Shown here: one piece after another, positions 48,731 through 56,229 of the stretch
How the letters are laid out: the number at the start of each line of letters is the position of its first letter
How positions within the stretch are numbered: position 1 is the first letter of the stretch
Origin: a bacterium
GTDB taxonomy: Bacteria > Bacillota > Clostridia > Christensenellales > Aristaeellaceae
DNA length: 64,000 nucleotides
Assembly (NCBI GenBank): GCA_004563405.1
Contig: SFTH01000003.1
Location: 62,001 to 126,000 of the forward strand
Direction of reading: 5' to 3'
The notes under the pieces: model-generated
What the model was told of the DNA's origin: nothing
Database searches by the model: none
The model's input: only the letters and a program-made list of their open reading frames with translations
Position numbers and translations under genes: made by a program

Positions 48731-48758
48731 GACTGCGTACCTCGATTCTGTTTTATGA

Positions 48759-49265
48759 TCACTTGATTTTCCGAAGGGGCCAGAGCACAAACCGCGCGCG
48801 GCCCAAAAAGTTTTCCCGGCGGAGGAAACCCATCTCCGCCGCGCGGCTGTCGTAGCTCTCCGCCCGGTTGTCGCCCAGCACCAGATATTCGTCTTCGCCC
48901 AGCTCCGCGCGGTAGTCCTCCGCGGGGCCGGTGGCGTAGGACTCGGACAGGGGAACGCCGTCGATCCAGGTTCGTCCCTCCCGGATTTCAACGGTCTCGC
49001 CGGGCAGGCCGATCACGCGCTTGATGTATACGCCGCTGCGCCCGGGAAAACTGCACTCCACCACGTCGCCCCGCTGCGGCGCGCGTCCGTTCCGATAGTC
49101 GAAGCGCGTCACGAGCACGAGGTCGCCGCTGCTCAGGCCGCTCTCCATGGATGTGCCCTCAATGCGCACCATATGAAAGACGAACAGATGCAGGCACAGG
49201 CAGAGCAGGGCAAAGCCCAGAAGCGCGCCCGCGAACAGGATGTTCTTGCGCAGGCGGGCGCTCAT
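48759..49265 (-). CDS. lepB: signal peptidase I, second of two (upstream, short copy)
   Basis: A 168-residue minimal type I signal peptidase: one membrane helix (7-30, NILFAGALLGFALLCLCLHL), Ser in IEGTSMESGLSSGD, Lys in YIKRVIGLPG, and box E in DEYLVLGDNRAESYDSR. It lacks the N-terminal extension of the neighbouring copy. The ATG overlaps the DUF951 stop (ATGA). The two tandem copies differ in sequence and size, so they may have different preprotein preferences (inference). Confidence 0.93.
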   Translation of the reverse strand: MSARLRKNILFAGALLGFALLCLCLHLFVFHMVRIEGTSMESGLSSGDLVLVTRFDYRNGRAPQRGDVVECSFPGRSGVYIKRVIGLPGETVEIREGRTWIDGVPLSESYATGPAEDYRAELGEDEYLVLGDNRAESYDSRAAEMGFLRRENFLGRARFVLWPLRKIK

Positions 49266-49459
49266 GTTCCATCTTCCGGGGCAGGCGCAACCAGCTTCTT
49301 GACCCGCTTTTCAAAGGTGGGGCGGTCGAGCATGACGATGCGGCCGCACTTTTCGCAGCGCATCTTGATGTCTGCGCCCACGAAGGTGATGGTCCACAGG
49401 TCGCTCCCGCAGGGATGCGCCTTGCGCATTTTTACCAGATCGCCCACATTGAGCAGCAT
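49262..49459 (-). CDS. DUF951 family small zinc-finger-like protein
   Basis: A 65-residue protein: LNVGDLVKMRKAHPCGSDLW, then FVGADIKMRCEKCGRIVML and PTFEKRVKKLV. The DUF951 signature is the K-K-x-H-P-C-G and C-x-x-C-G-R cysteines, which probably form one zinc site. The function is unknown, but it is common in Firmicutes. The ATG at 49459 has a GGGAGGCGGTTTC site. First gene of the operon DUF951-lepB-lepB-M1-like; its stop overlaps the following start. Confidence 0.9.
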   Translation of the reverse strand: MLLNVGDLVKMRKAHPCGSDLWTITFVGADIKMRCEKCGRIVMLDRPTFEKRVKKLVAPAPEDGT

Positions 49460-49484
49460 GAAACCGCCTCCCGTTCTCTGACCC

Positions 49485-49490
49485 ATTATA
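49485..49490 (-). promoter_or_regulatory. -10 element of the signal peptidase operon
   Basis: TATAAT on the minus strand, 26 bp before the DUF951 ATG. TTGATA lies at a long 20-base spacing, so the -35 is uncertain. Confidence 0.5.
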
Positions 49491-49545
49491 TTTCCCGATT
49501 GTTAAGCGTATATCAACTTGCGCGGGCCCGCGTGTTAAAAGCGCC

Positions 49546-50787
49546 TCAGTCCACGTCCAGCGCGTAGCAGAAGCTGCGCCCGGTGACGTCCGAAACGCAC
49601 AGCGCCAGCTGGCCGGAATAGACCGGCGCGTCCAGCGCGTCGGGCAGCTCGGGCGCGCGGCGGGTGCGCGCGGCCTCGGCCATGGCGAGGTATTCCCCGC
49701 CGCGAATGTAGCCCACCGACCAGTTGTCCACGCCGTCCAGAGCGTCGAAGGCGCGGCCGCCCACACCCGGCTCCAGCGCAAAGTGCTCCAGAGTCACATG
49801 GTAGAAGCCCACGCCCGGCGAGACGGAGGCCTCGCAGGCGGGTTCGCCCTCAAATGCGGGGTATTCCAGCGCGTACTGCGCGCCCCGGAGCCTGCGGCGC
49901 GCGATGTTCAGCGTCAGGGGACAGCGGTCGATGCCGATGAAGTTCCGTCCGCAGCGCTTTGCCGCCTCCAGGGTGGTGGAGCTGCCGCAGAAGGGATCGA
50001 GCACCGTTTCGCCCGCACGGGAGCCGCACTTGACGATGCGCTCCAGCAGGGACAGGGGCTTCTGCGTGTCGTAGCCCGTGCGCTCGGGATCCCGCTGCTG
50101 CAGGTGGGACAGGTCGTTCCACACGTCCGTGGGAGCGACGGGATCGTCGTCGTAATAGGTGTAGACACGCCCGTTGGCGCGAATGGAGCGGTAGACGCGG
50201 CCGTCGGGGTCCACATGCCGGCGCATGTGGTTGCTGCGAGGCTCGGTGGGCGGAGCCATGACCTCCTCCACGTTGAAATCGTACTGGGCGGATTTGCGGT
50301 AGAAGAGAATCACGTCGTGCTTGCGGCTGAAGTGGCGCAGGGAGCGCCCGCCGGACTGGTAGACCCAGATGATTTCGTTGAGGAAATTCTCCTCGCCGAA
50401 GATCTCGTCCATCATCAGGCGCAGATGGGGATGCGTGCGGTAGTCGATGTGCAGAAAGAGCATGCCATCGCTGCGAAGGAGGGCGTGGCAGCGCGTGAGC
50501 ACGCCGCGCATCATCTCCAGAAACGCGTCGCGGCTCAAGCTGTCCGTGAAGGTGTCCAGCTCCAGGGAGCCCCGGCCGTTCTTCCAGTCCTCCGCGCCCA
50601 CGCGCACGCGCATGACGAAGCGCTCGCCCGTCAGAAAGGGCGGATCGAGGTAGACGAGCTTGATCTTTCCGGCATATTCGTCCATCAGCGCGTCCAGCCC
50701 TGCGAACACGTCCGCCAGAAGGAGGCGTCCCTGAACCCCGCTACCCTCGTGCAGCTCCCGTGTGACGTTGATCCTCGTCGGCTTCAT
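49546..50787 (-). CDS. site-specific DNA methyltransferase (amino-group, orphan)
   Basis: A 413-residue beta-class methyltransferase: catalytic motif IV is YLDPPFLTGERF (near residue 45-55), the SAM-binding motif I is VLDPFCGSSTTLEAA (about 270-285) and motif X lies around YDTQKPLSLLERIVK. The order DPPF then FCGS marks N6-adenine/N4-cytosine enzymes of the beta class. The C-terminal 130 residues (from LEYPAFEGEPACEAS) are unusual and have no match that I know. Start: ATG 50787 has GGAGG seven bases upstream. No restriction endonuclease is adjacent on either side, so it is an orphan, perhaps with an epigenetic role. Confidence 0.88.
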   Translation of the reverse strand: MKPTRINVTRELHEGSGVQGRLLLADVFAGLDALMDEYAGKIKLVYLDPPFLTGERFVMRVRVGAEDWKNGRGSLELDTFTDSLSRDAFLEMMRGVLTRCHALLRSDGMLFLHIDYRTHPHLRLMMDEIFGEENFLNEIIWVYQSGGRSLRHFSRKHDVILFYRKSAQYDFNVEEVMAPPTEPRSNHMRRHVDPDGRVYRSIRANGRVYTYYDDDPVAPTDVWNDLSHLQQRDPERTGYDTQKPLSLLERIVKCGSRAGETVLDPFCGSSTTLEAAKRCGRNFIGIDRCPLTLNIARRRLRGAQYALEYPAFEGEPACEASVSPGVGFYHVTLEHFALEPGVGGRAFDALDGVDNWSVGYIRGGEYLAMAEAARTRRAPELPDALDAPVYSGQLALCVSDVTGRSFCYALDVD

Positions 50788-50854
50788 CCACATTCCTCCG
50801 AAATCCAGTCTGTGCTTATCGTTCTAATTATAGCATCCTTTGGGAAGGGCCGCA

Positions 50855-50958
50855 AGGGCGATTTGCGCGCCCGCGCGCGAAGGTGTCGCACCGCGCCCGC
50901 TATCAGCATGGGGATAGCCAGGGCAATTAGCGCGCCTGCGCGCGAAAGTGTCTGCACC
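50855..50958 (+). repeat. imperfect direct repeat, about 38 bp twice
   Basis: Copies at 50855-50892 and 50920-50958 match at about 34 of 39 positions, both rich in GCGCGC. They lie in the gene-free stretch between the HMA-like protein and the DNA methyltransferase gene. A perfect palindrome follows at 50963-50984. Confidence 0.75.
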
Positions 50959-50962
50959 TGCG

Positions 50963-50984
50963 CCGGGCAAAGCGCTTTGCCCGG
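50963..50984. other. perfect 22-bp palindrome
   Basis: CCGGGCAAAGCGCTTTGCCCGG is self-complementary over its whole length. No T run follows on either strand, so a plain terminator is doubtful; it could be an operator or end structure for the HMA-like gene (minus strand). Confidence 0.6.
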
Positions 50985-51041
50985 GGCGTGCCCAGGTTCG
51001 CCGGAAGCGGCGTCGCGACCGTCCGGGCGATGGAGCGCGCC

Positions 51042-51266
51042 TCAGCCGGCGAAAATGCCCTCGTCCTCGAGCAGCTCCTCCACGTCCAGGGGATCGAGCC
51101 CGTTTACCTCGATCCGGAGATGCTTGCCCTCCATGTCCACTTCGGCGCGCTCTATGCCGTCCGCCGCGCACAGCGCCTCCTCCACCTCCACGCGACAGCG
51201 GGAGCAGTAGGCCCGGGCGGTGCAGGACTGGCAGCGCAAATAAGTAAAATCGTATTCCAGCAGCAT
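51042..51266 (-). CDS. HMA-like small protein with added cysteines, unknown
   Basis: A 74-residue protein. MLLEYDFTYLRCQSCTARAY gives a C-x2-C near the start, followed by CSRCRVEVEEAL. The rest (GIERAEVDMEGKHLRIEVNG) has the beta-alpha-beta spacing and the V-D-x-x-x-x-x-L-x-I-E-V pattern of heavy-metal-associated (HMA) domains, as in CopZ. Usual HMA proteins have only one C-x-x-C, so the extra pair may bind a metal differently. ATG at 51266 with GAGGAAC. No copper or zinc ATPase gene is near. Not certain to be a metallochaperone. Confidence 0.65.
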   Translation of the reverse strand: MLLEYDFTYLRCQSCTARAYCSRCRVEVEEALCAADGIERAEVDMEGKHLRIEVNGLDPLDVEELLEDEGIFAG

Positions 51267-51472
51267 GTGCGTTCCTCTCTTTCCGGGCGCGCCGGGGCGA
51301 TCCGACGCGCCGACCGCGCTTCGGGCGGCCAAAATCCGAAAACAGTATAGCACACCGTGCGGCATGCCGCAACGGGGGAGATGGCGGCGCAACCTGTGCG
51401 CCTGCCGCGTACATGTCGGCCTCCGGCAATCGCCGCCACGGAAATGCCCGTGCGATTTAATCCGGTGTTCGA

Positions 51473-51522
51473 TTGCAAAATCGAACATATGTGCTATAAT
51501 GAGTATATCGAACGTATGTTCG
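51473..51522 (+). promoter_or_regulatory. dinB promoter with two LexA (SOS) boxes
   Basis: Promoter TTGCAA (51473-51478), 16-base spacer, TATAAT (51495-51500) with TGC ahead. Box 2 is CGAACGTATGTTCG (51509-51522), a perfect fit to the Firmicute SOS box CGAACRNRYGTTYG. Box 1 is CGAACATATGTGC (51482-51494), with a degenerate second half, overlapping the spacer. Confidence 0.9.
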
Positions 51523-51550
51523 CACAATGGAGCAGGAGGAGATGATCGTC

Positions 51551-52780
51551 GTGCGGACGGTGCTGCACAGCGACCTGAACAACTTTTACGCAAGCGTTGA
51601 GTGCGCATACAATCCGGAATTGAAGAAGGTGCCGCTGGCGGTGTGCGGAGATCCGGAGGCGCGCCACGGCATCGTGCTGGCGAAGAATCAGCTGGCGAAG
51701 GGCATGGGCGTAAAGACGGGGGAGGCGATCTGGCAGGCGCGGCAGAAGTGCCCGGGGCTGCGGGTGGTTCCGCCGGACTTTCGCAAGTACATGCATTTCT
51801 CCCGCCTCATGCGACAGATCTACGCCGAATACACCGATTTCATCGAACCCTTCGGGCTGGACGAGGCCTGGCTGGACGTGACGGGCCACCGGCGCAGCGG
51901 GGAGGAGATTGCCGACGAGCTGCGCCGCAGGGCGCGGGAGGAGCTGGGGCTCACGCTTTCGGTGGGCGTCTCCTTCAATAAGATCTTTGCCAAGCTGGGG
52001 AGCGACATGAAGAAGCCGGACGCGACCACGGTCATCACCCCGGAGAACTACCGGGAAAAGGTGTGGCCGCTGCCGGTGGAGGATCTTCTGTTTGTCGGCC
52101 CGGCCACCCGGCGCAAGCTCAACCGCCGCAACATCTTCACCATCGGCGATCTGGCCCGCTGCGACGCGGCCGCCCTGCGCTATGCCCTGGGCAAGAACGG
52201 AGAGATGATCTGGAACTTCGCCCGGGGAAACGACCACTCGCCGGTGCTGGCCGCGGGGGAGGCGGCGATGATCAAGTCCGTGGGCAACAGCACCACCACG
52301 CCCCGGGATCTGAAGTGCGACCGGGACGTGCGCCTGGTGCTGACGGTGCTCTCGGAGAGCGTGGCGGAGCGGCTTCGGGCCCAGGCGCTTCAGGGGAGCG
52401 TGGTGACGCTCTATGTGCGGGACTGTGAGCTCAACGCGCTGACCTGCCAGAGAAAGCTCTCCCGCGCCACCGCCCTGGCCGGAGAGATCGCTGCGCATGC
52501 CCAGGCGCTCTTCCGGGAACGCTATCATTGGGAGCGGCCCATACGCAGCCTGGGGGTCAGCGTTTCCGACCTGGAGGATCGGGACAGCTGCCAGCAGCTG
52601 AGCATGTTTTCCGACCGGAGCCGTGAGCGCCGGTACGAGCTCGAGGAGGCGGTGGAGGACATCCGCCGCCGCTTCGGGCACTACGCCATCTCCCGGGCGA
52701 GCCTGCTCGCGGATCCGGGTATCAATGCGATCAACCCGCGGGACGACCATGTGATCTTCCCCGTGGGATGGAGGGGATGA
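51551..52780 (+). CDS. dinB: DNA polymerase IV (Y family)
   Basis: About 409 residues from GTG 51551 (MRTVLHSDLNNFYASVE) with AGGAGGAG ten bases upstream; an ATG at 51527 is in frame but would put the domain late. Error-prone polymerase for lesion bypass. Catalytic acids are Asp in LHSDLNNFYASVE and Asp-Glu in GLDEAWLDVTG. Palm and fingers, helix-hairpin-helix thumb (LLFVGPATRRKLNRRNIFTI), little finger (ATALAGEIAAHAQALFRERY) and a clamp-binding-like QQLSMF near residue 365 are visible. SOS boxes upstream predict LexA control. The small protein gene follows six bases downstream. Confidence 0.93.
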   Translation: MRTVLHSDLNNFYASVECAYNPELKKVPLAVCGDPEARHGIVLAKNQLAKGMGVKTGEAIWQARQKCPGLRVVPPDFRKYMHFSRLMRQIYAEYTDFIEPFGLDEAWLDVTGHRRSGEEIADELRRRAREELGLTLSVGVSFNKIFAKLGSDMKKPDATTVITPENYREKVWPLPVEDLLFVGPATRRKLNRRNIFTIGDLARCDAAALRYALGKNGEMIWNFARGNDHSPVLAAGEAAMIKSVGNSTTTPRDLKCDRDVRLVLTVLSESVAERLRAQALQGSVVTLYVRDCELNALTCQRKLSRATALAGEIAAHAQALFRERYHWERPIRSLGVSVSDLEDRDSCQQLSMFSDRSRERRYELEEAVEDIRRRFGHYAISRASLLADPGINAINPRDDHVIFPVGWRG

Positions 52781-52786
52781 GGACGC

Positions 52787-53026
52787 ATGGCCAGACGGGC
52801 CTACGTGAAGGTGGTCGTGGAGGTTTCGACGGAGGGAAGGGTGCGCCCGCTTTCGGTGGAGTGGGAGGATGGCAGATGCTTTGAGGTGAATCGCCTGCTG
52901 GACGTGCGCCGGGCCGCCGCCACAAAGGCCGGAGGCCAGGGCATGCGCTACACGGTGCGCATCCTGGGACGGGAGACCTATCTGTTCGAGGACGAGGGGC
53001 GCTGGTTCGTGGAGGCCCGCGCGTGA
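52787..53026 (+). CDS. small conserved protein downstream of dinB, unknown
   Basis: A 79-residue basic protein (MARRAYVKVVVEVSTEGRVR) ending EDEGRWFVEARA. It has a beta-rich pattern with alternating hydrophobics (YVKVVVEV, YTVRILGRETYLFED) reminiscent of DUF6504-like or OB-type proteins. It starts six bases after dinB, so it is in the SOS unit. In some bacteria a small protein follows dinB, so a linked role in translesion work is possible (inference). Not recognised as a named family. Confidence 0.6.
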   Translation: MARRAYVKVVVEVSTEGRVRPLSVEWEDGRCFEVNRLLDVRRAAATKAGGQGMRYTVRILGRETYLFEDEGRWFVEARA

Positions 53027-53271
53027 AGGCGCACGGATATGGCGACGCCGCCCGCGGAGGGCACCGCCCGGACTGCGGAGGCCGCGCGAAAGCGCAGCGC
53101 CCGCTTCATGTTCTCCTCCTCAGCCTCGGTTTCTTATCGCGGTGCCCTTCCGCCCGGCCTTGATCGTTTTTCGTCATCCCGGACAAATTTGTGTATGATA
53201 AAGGCGCAGCCTTCGCCGCGCCTCCGATACCATGTTCAACTCAAATCCGCATACGCATGCGCATTTCCATC

Positions 53272-53301
53272 TAAAAACCGCCTTGCTTTCGCTTGGCGGT
53301 T
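53272..53301 (-). terminator. intrinsic terminator of the CPCC/toxin-like unit
   Basis: AACCGCC (53276-53282) pairs with GGCGGTT (53295-53301); on the minus strand TTTTTAG follows the stem. It abuts the CPCC gene stop at 53301. The 53027-53271 gap otherwise shows no gene; a plus-strand TCGTCA-17-TATGAT may be a chance promoter-like match. Confidence 0.8.
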
Positions 53302-53498
53302 CATTCTACTTTTATGCCGTTTTTAAATGCACGCTTCGCTTCTTCCAGACTCATCCTGTTTGCTCCACCTCTTTTGTCCGGAAACACAAGCTGTACCGGA
53401 TCATTCTCCCACATGCACACCTTACAGATTTCGTATTCATCAACGTATTCTTTCCCGCAGCACGGGCAAATTCTTTTTTTACTCCTTGTTTCTTTCAA
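53301..53498 (-). CDS. CPCC family cysteine-rich protein
   Basis: A 65-residue protein with the CPCC family pattern: ICPCCGKEYVDEYEICKVCM (C-P-C-C-G ... C-x-x-C), then WENDPVQLVFPDKRGGANRM and SLEEAKRAF. The paired C-x-x-C sites probably bind one zinc. I recall family members, often immunity or antitoxin-associated, near polymorphic toxin genes; their biochemistry is not known. It overlaps the frameshifted toxin-like gene by 20 bases on the same strand, which fits a toxin-then-partner order. Its composition is AT-richer than the surrounding genes. Confidence 0.8.
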   Translation of the reverse strand: MKETRSKKRICPCCGKEYVDEYEICKVCMWENDPVQLVFPDKRGGANRMSLEEAKRAFKNGIKVE

Positions 53499-54055
53499 CT
53501 TCGTCCCTCCAATAATTTATACCCACATTCGTTTTAAACGCAGTCCTTAGCTTTCCGTCTTTCGTTCCTACCGCGAACTCATTCGTGGATACTCTGTACT
53601 TTGCTACGCTTCCGTCTGACCTTTTCAGCATCAATATATCATCTGACGGCTCGGATTGCAATAGTTTTCGGGCCATTTCAACGTATCTTGCATTGCTGAT
53701 ATTTCCTTTCCATATTTTGCAATGTGTTTTTCACATGGCGATCCATATTCTCCTTCGAATCAAATTCAGCATTTTTGAACCTGAGCCTGTCCGAAAGTGC
53801 GTCATTTGCCTTTACTGGCGCATATCCCTTGACGTACGTCCGCTCCCGGCGCTCGTGGATCTCGGCCCGCTCGCTGATCTTCTCGTATCGCGCCATCAGC
53901 GCGTCGATCTTGCCCTGCGCGTCCCGGCGCACGTCCACATTCCCGGCGTGCATGGCCAGCACGCCCCGGTCCTTCTGGTAGCGCATTGCCGTCTGTCCGG
54001 CGTGCGAGGTGATTTTGCGTGCGCACCCAAAGCATGAAGCGGCCCCCTTGTGCAT
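53479..54055 (-). pseudogene. frameshifted remnant of a toxin-type nuclease (BECR/phage-barnase-like)
   Basis: The coding signal continues through three frames. It runs from about 54055 or 53986 in frame A (GNVDVRRDAQGKIDALMARY ... FDSKENMDRHVK), shifts at the T5 run 53727-53731 into frame C (KHIAKYGK), then shifts at 53705-53706 into frame B (GNISNARYVEMARKLLQSEP ... STNEFAVGTKDGKLRTAFK) to a stop at 53479. Restoring one A and one G joins them. The C-terminal TNEF-x-V-x-x-x-DG-x-x-RTxFK and the HxxKHxxxxG-like segment resemble the nuclease tip of contact-dependent or phage-linked toxins of the barnase/EndoU/colicin/RelE-like fold. The 5' end is uncertain. The tail overlaps the CPCC gene. Confidence 0.6.
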
Positions 54056-54100
54056 AGGATATAGGACAAAACACAAACTGAATCGACCAGAGGTGATACG

Positions 54101-54793
54101 ATGGAGAACCCCAATAACAGAATTGTGGCGGCAGGACGGCTGGAGGACAGCCTGACGCTGAGTCACGAGGTCATGAACGAGCCCTTCTATTCGGGCATGC
54201 TGCTGGTGAAGCGCCTGTCCGGAACGGTGGACCGGCTGCCGGTGACCATCCCCGGCAAGCTGCTGGCCGTGAGCGAGCCGGATTACGGGCATCTGATGCT
54301 CATGACCGGGCAGGTGCGCTCCTACAACAAGGTGGTGGAGGGCAGCGGCAGGCTGATGGTGACACTCTTTGTGCAGAGCATGGCGGAGACGCGGGAGAAC
54401 GACACCATGAACAAGGTCAACCTGGTGGGCGTGCTCTGCAAGCCGCCGGTCTATCGCTCCACGCCCTTCGGGCGGGAGATCTGCGACATGATGCTGGCAG
54501 TGAACCGGGCCTTTGGAAAGAGCGACTACATTCCCTGCATCGCATGGGGACGCAACGCCCAGTACGCCTCCCGCTTTCACGTTGGGGACCGGGTGCGCCT
54601 GAGCGGGCGGCTGCAATCCAGAGAGTATCAGAAGCTTCTGGAAAACGGAGAGTACATGGTGCGCAACGCCTATGAGGTGTCGGCCTTTACGCTGGAGGCG
54701 GCGGGGCCGGAAGCGGAGGCTGCCTTCGCGCCGGAGGCGCTGCACGCCATCGAGCGGCGCGGACCGGCGGAGAGCGAGGCGCGACCCAACTGA
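54101..54793 (+). CDS. single-stranded DNA-binding protein with two OB folds
   Basis: A 230-residue protein. The first half (residues about 10-90) has a less conserved OB pattern (RLEDSLTLSHEVMNEPFYSG, GKLLAVSEPDYGHLMLMTGQ), while the second half (about 105-190) matches SSB: MNKVNLVGVLCKPPVYRSTP, MMLAVNRAFGKSDYIPCIAW, GRNAQYASRFHVGDRVRLSG. The usual acidic D-D-x-P-F tail is missing, so it may not bind the normal SSB partners. An AGGTGATACG site precedes the ATG. Two-domain SSB-like proteins of this kind occur in Clostridia as accessory to the main ssb. Confidence 0.82.
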   Translation: MENPNNRIVAAGRLEDSLTLSHEVMNEPFYSGMLLVKRLSGTVDRLPVTIPGKLLAVSEPDYGHLMLMTGQVRSYNKVVEGSGRLMVTLFVQSMAETRENDTMNKVNLVGVLCKPPVYRSTPFGREICDMMLAVNRAFGKSDYIPCIAWGRNAQYASRFHVGDRVRLSGRLQSREYQKLLENGEYMVRNAYEVSAFTLEAAGPEAEAAFAPEALHAIERRGPAESEARPN

Positions 54794-54809
54794 ATTTCCC
54801 GTAAAGAGG

Positions 54810-54841
54810 GCGGAGCTCCACGGATGTGGGGCTTCGCTTTT
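54810..54841 (+). terminator. intrinsic terminator after the SSB-like gene
   Basis: GCGGAGCTCCAC (54810-54821), loop GGAT, GTGGGGCTTCGC (54826-54837), two G-T pairs, followed by TTTT. Confidence 0.75.
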
Positions 54842-55020
54842 GCATGGTTAAATTTTCGCGTTATGGTAAAAATGGGAGGAAAAGGGAGGAGGAATTTCGA
54901 AATATTACGAAATAATCGCCAAGAATCTGCTAAGGGTTTGTGGCGCAAAAGGAAGTCGCGGGCGCGCAAAGGGCGCTTCGCGGCCGTCAAGTTTATTTGT
55001 TGGATGGAAGGAAAGCGTCT

Positions 55021-55449
55021 ATGAAACCACAGGAGGCGGTTGTGCGCGAAACGAAGCACATCGCGCTGGGAACGCTGATTCTCGCGCTGGTGATGCTCGC
55101 CGTGTTTGCATTGACCGGAAACTTCAGCCTGGCGGTGCTGCTGGGCGCGCTGTACGGAAGCGCGGTGGCGGTGGGGAATTTCTTTTTGCTGGGCCTGACC
55201 GTTCAAAGGGTGGCGGAGTCCGCGGGCGGGGAGGATCCCGACCAGGTGAAGCTGGCGAAGCTGCGGATGCGCAAGAGCTACACCCTGCGCCTGTTGCTGG
55301 AGGCGGGGCTTCTGATTCTGGCCATCGCCGTGCTGAAGCTCAACTGGATCGCATGTTTTTGCCCGCTGATCTTTCCCCGGCTCACCATACTGGTTATGAA
55401 CCTGCGCGGCAGTGTGCGCAGCGTCAAGGGAAGCGGTGATATGAAATGA
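55021..55449 (+). CDS. atpI: ATP synthase accessory protein I-like
   Basis: A 142-residue membrane protein with four hydrophobic segments (about 14-32, 37-58, 88-104, 108-122) in the AtpI pattern. It is the first gene of the ATP synthase operon, where AtpI (an assembly factor that helps c-ring insertion) is expected, and its stop overlaps the atpB start (ATGA). Sequence conservation of AtpI is low; the call rests on topology and position. The ATG follows GGAAGGAAAG. The 54842-55020 stretch upstream should hold the operon promoter, but none stands out. Confidence 0.8.
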   Translation: MKPQEAVVRETKHIALGTLILALVMLAVFALTGNFSLAVLLGALYGSAVAVGNFFLLGLTVQRVAESAGGEDPDQVKLAKLRMRKSYTLRLLLEAGLLILAIAVLKLNWIACFCPLIFPRLTILVMNLRGSVRSVKGSGDMK

Positions 55450-56192
55450 ATCTGGAAGTAACGGGCCCGAAAATCCTGTTTAAAATCCCGATCTTCGGGG
55501 GCATCCCCATCACGGAGACCATCGTCAACACCTGGATTGTGATGGCGCTGATCGTGGCCGTGTGCATTTTCCTCACCCGTGGGCTGGAGGTGCACGCGCG
55601 CACCCGGCGTCAGGTGGTGGCCGAATATCTGGTGAACATGGTCGACAAGATGGTGCGCGGCAACATGGGCGAGCGCTTTGTGGGCTACGCGCCCTTCATC
55701 GGCGCGCTGTTTTCGCTGGCGATGCTCTCCAGCCTGATCAGCATGGTGGGACTGTTTTCGCCCACGGGCGATCTCTCCACCTGCATTGGCTGGGCGGTGC
55801 TGGTGTTCGTGATGATCACCTACTACAAGATTCGCACCCAGCATCTGGGCGGCTATCTGAAGGGATTTACCCAGCCGGTGTTCATCATGACGCCTCTGAA
55901 CATGATCAGCGAGGTGGCCACGCCCATCTCCATGGCTTTCCGTCTCTTCGGCAACATTGCCTCCGGCTCGGTGGTGACGCTGCTGATTTACGGCGGTCTG
56001 GCCGCGCTGTCCTCGGGTGTGCTGGGGCTGCTGCCCGGCGTGCTGGGCGACGTGCTCAGCCAGATTCCGATCTTCCAGGTGGGCATTCCGGCCATACTGT
56101 CCATCTATTTCGACGTGTTTACGAGTGTGCTTCAGGCATTCATATTCTGCATGCTGACCATGATGTATATCAAGCTGGCGTGCGAGGAATGA
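55446..56192 (+). CDS. atpB: F-type ATP synthase subunit a
   Basis: A 248-residue membrane subunit forming the ion half-channels. The essential arginine is in SEVATPISMAFRLFGNIAS (about residue 164), and the LFGNI block that follows is typical. The late helix FDVFTSVLQAFIFCMLTMMYI matches the Q-A-x-x-F/V region. The short N-terminus and five or six helices are normal. The ATG overlaps the atpI stop. Na+ or H+ cannot be read from a alone, but the c subunit suggests Na+. Confidence 0.97.
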   Translation: MNLEVTGPKILFKIPIFGGIPITETIVNTWIVMALIVAVCIFLTRGLEVHARTRRQVVAEYLVNMVDKMVRGNMGERFVGYAPFIGALFSLAMLSSLISMVGLFSPTGDLSTCIGWAVLVFVMITYYKIRTQHLGGYLKGFTQPVFIMTPLNMISEVATPISMAFRLFGNIASGSVVTLLIYGGLAALSSGVLGLLPGVLGDVLSQIPIFQVGIPAILSIYFDVFTSVLQAFIFCMLTMMYIKLACEE

Positions 56193-56229
56193 CATACAAA
56201 AAAGGAAAAGATTTCAGGAGGGAACGAAC

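Noticed and set aside
53232..53537. 101-codon plus-strand frame in the AT-rich island
   Set aside because: Antisense to the CPCC gene and to the toxin-like gene; composition is that of complement of coding DNA, no ribosome site.
53479..54055. Programmed frameshifting in the toxin-like gene
   Set aside because: Two separate one-base shifts at short runs and no stimulating structure suggest mutation or sequencing error rather than a programmed event.
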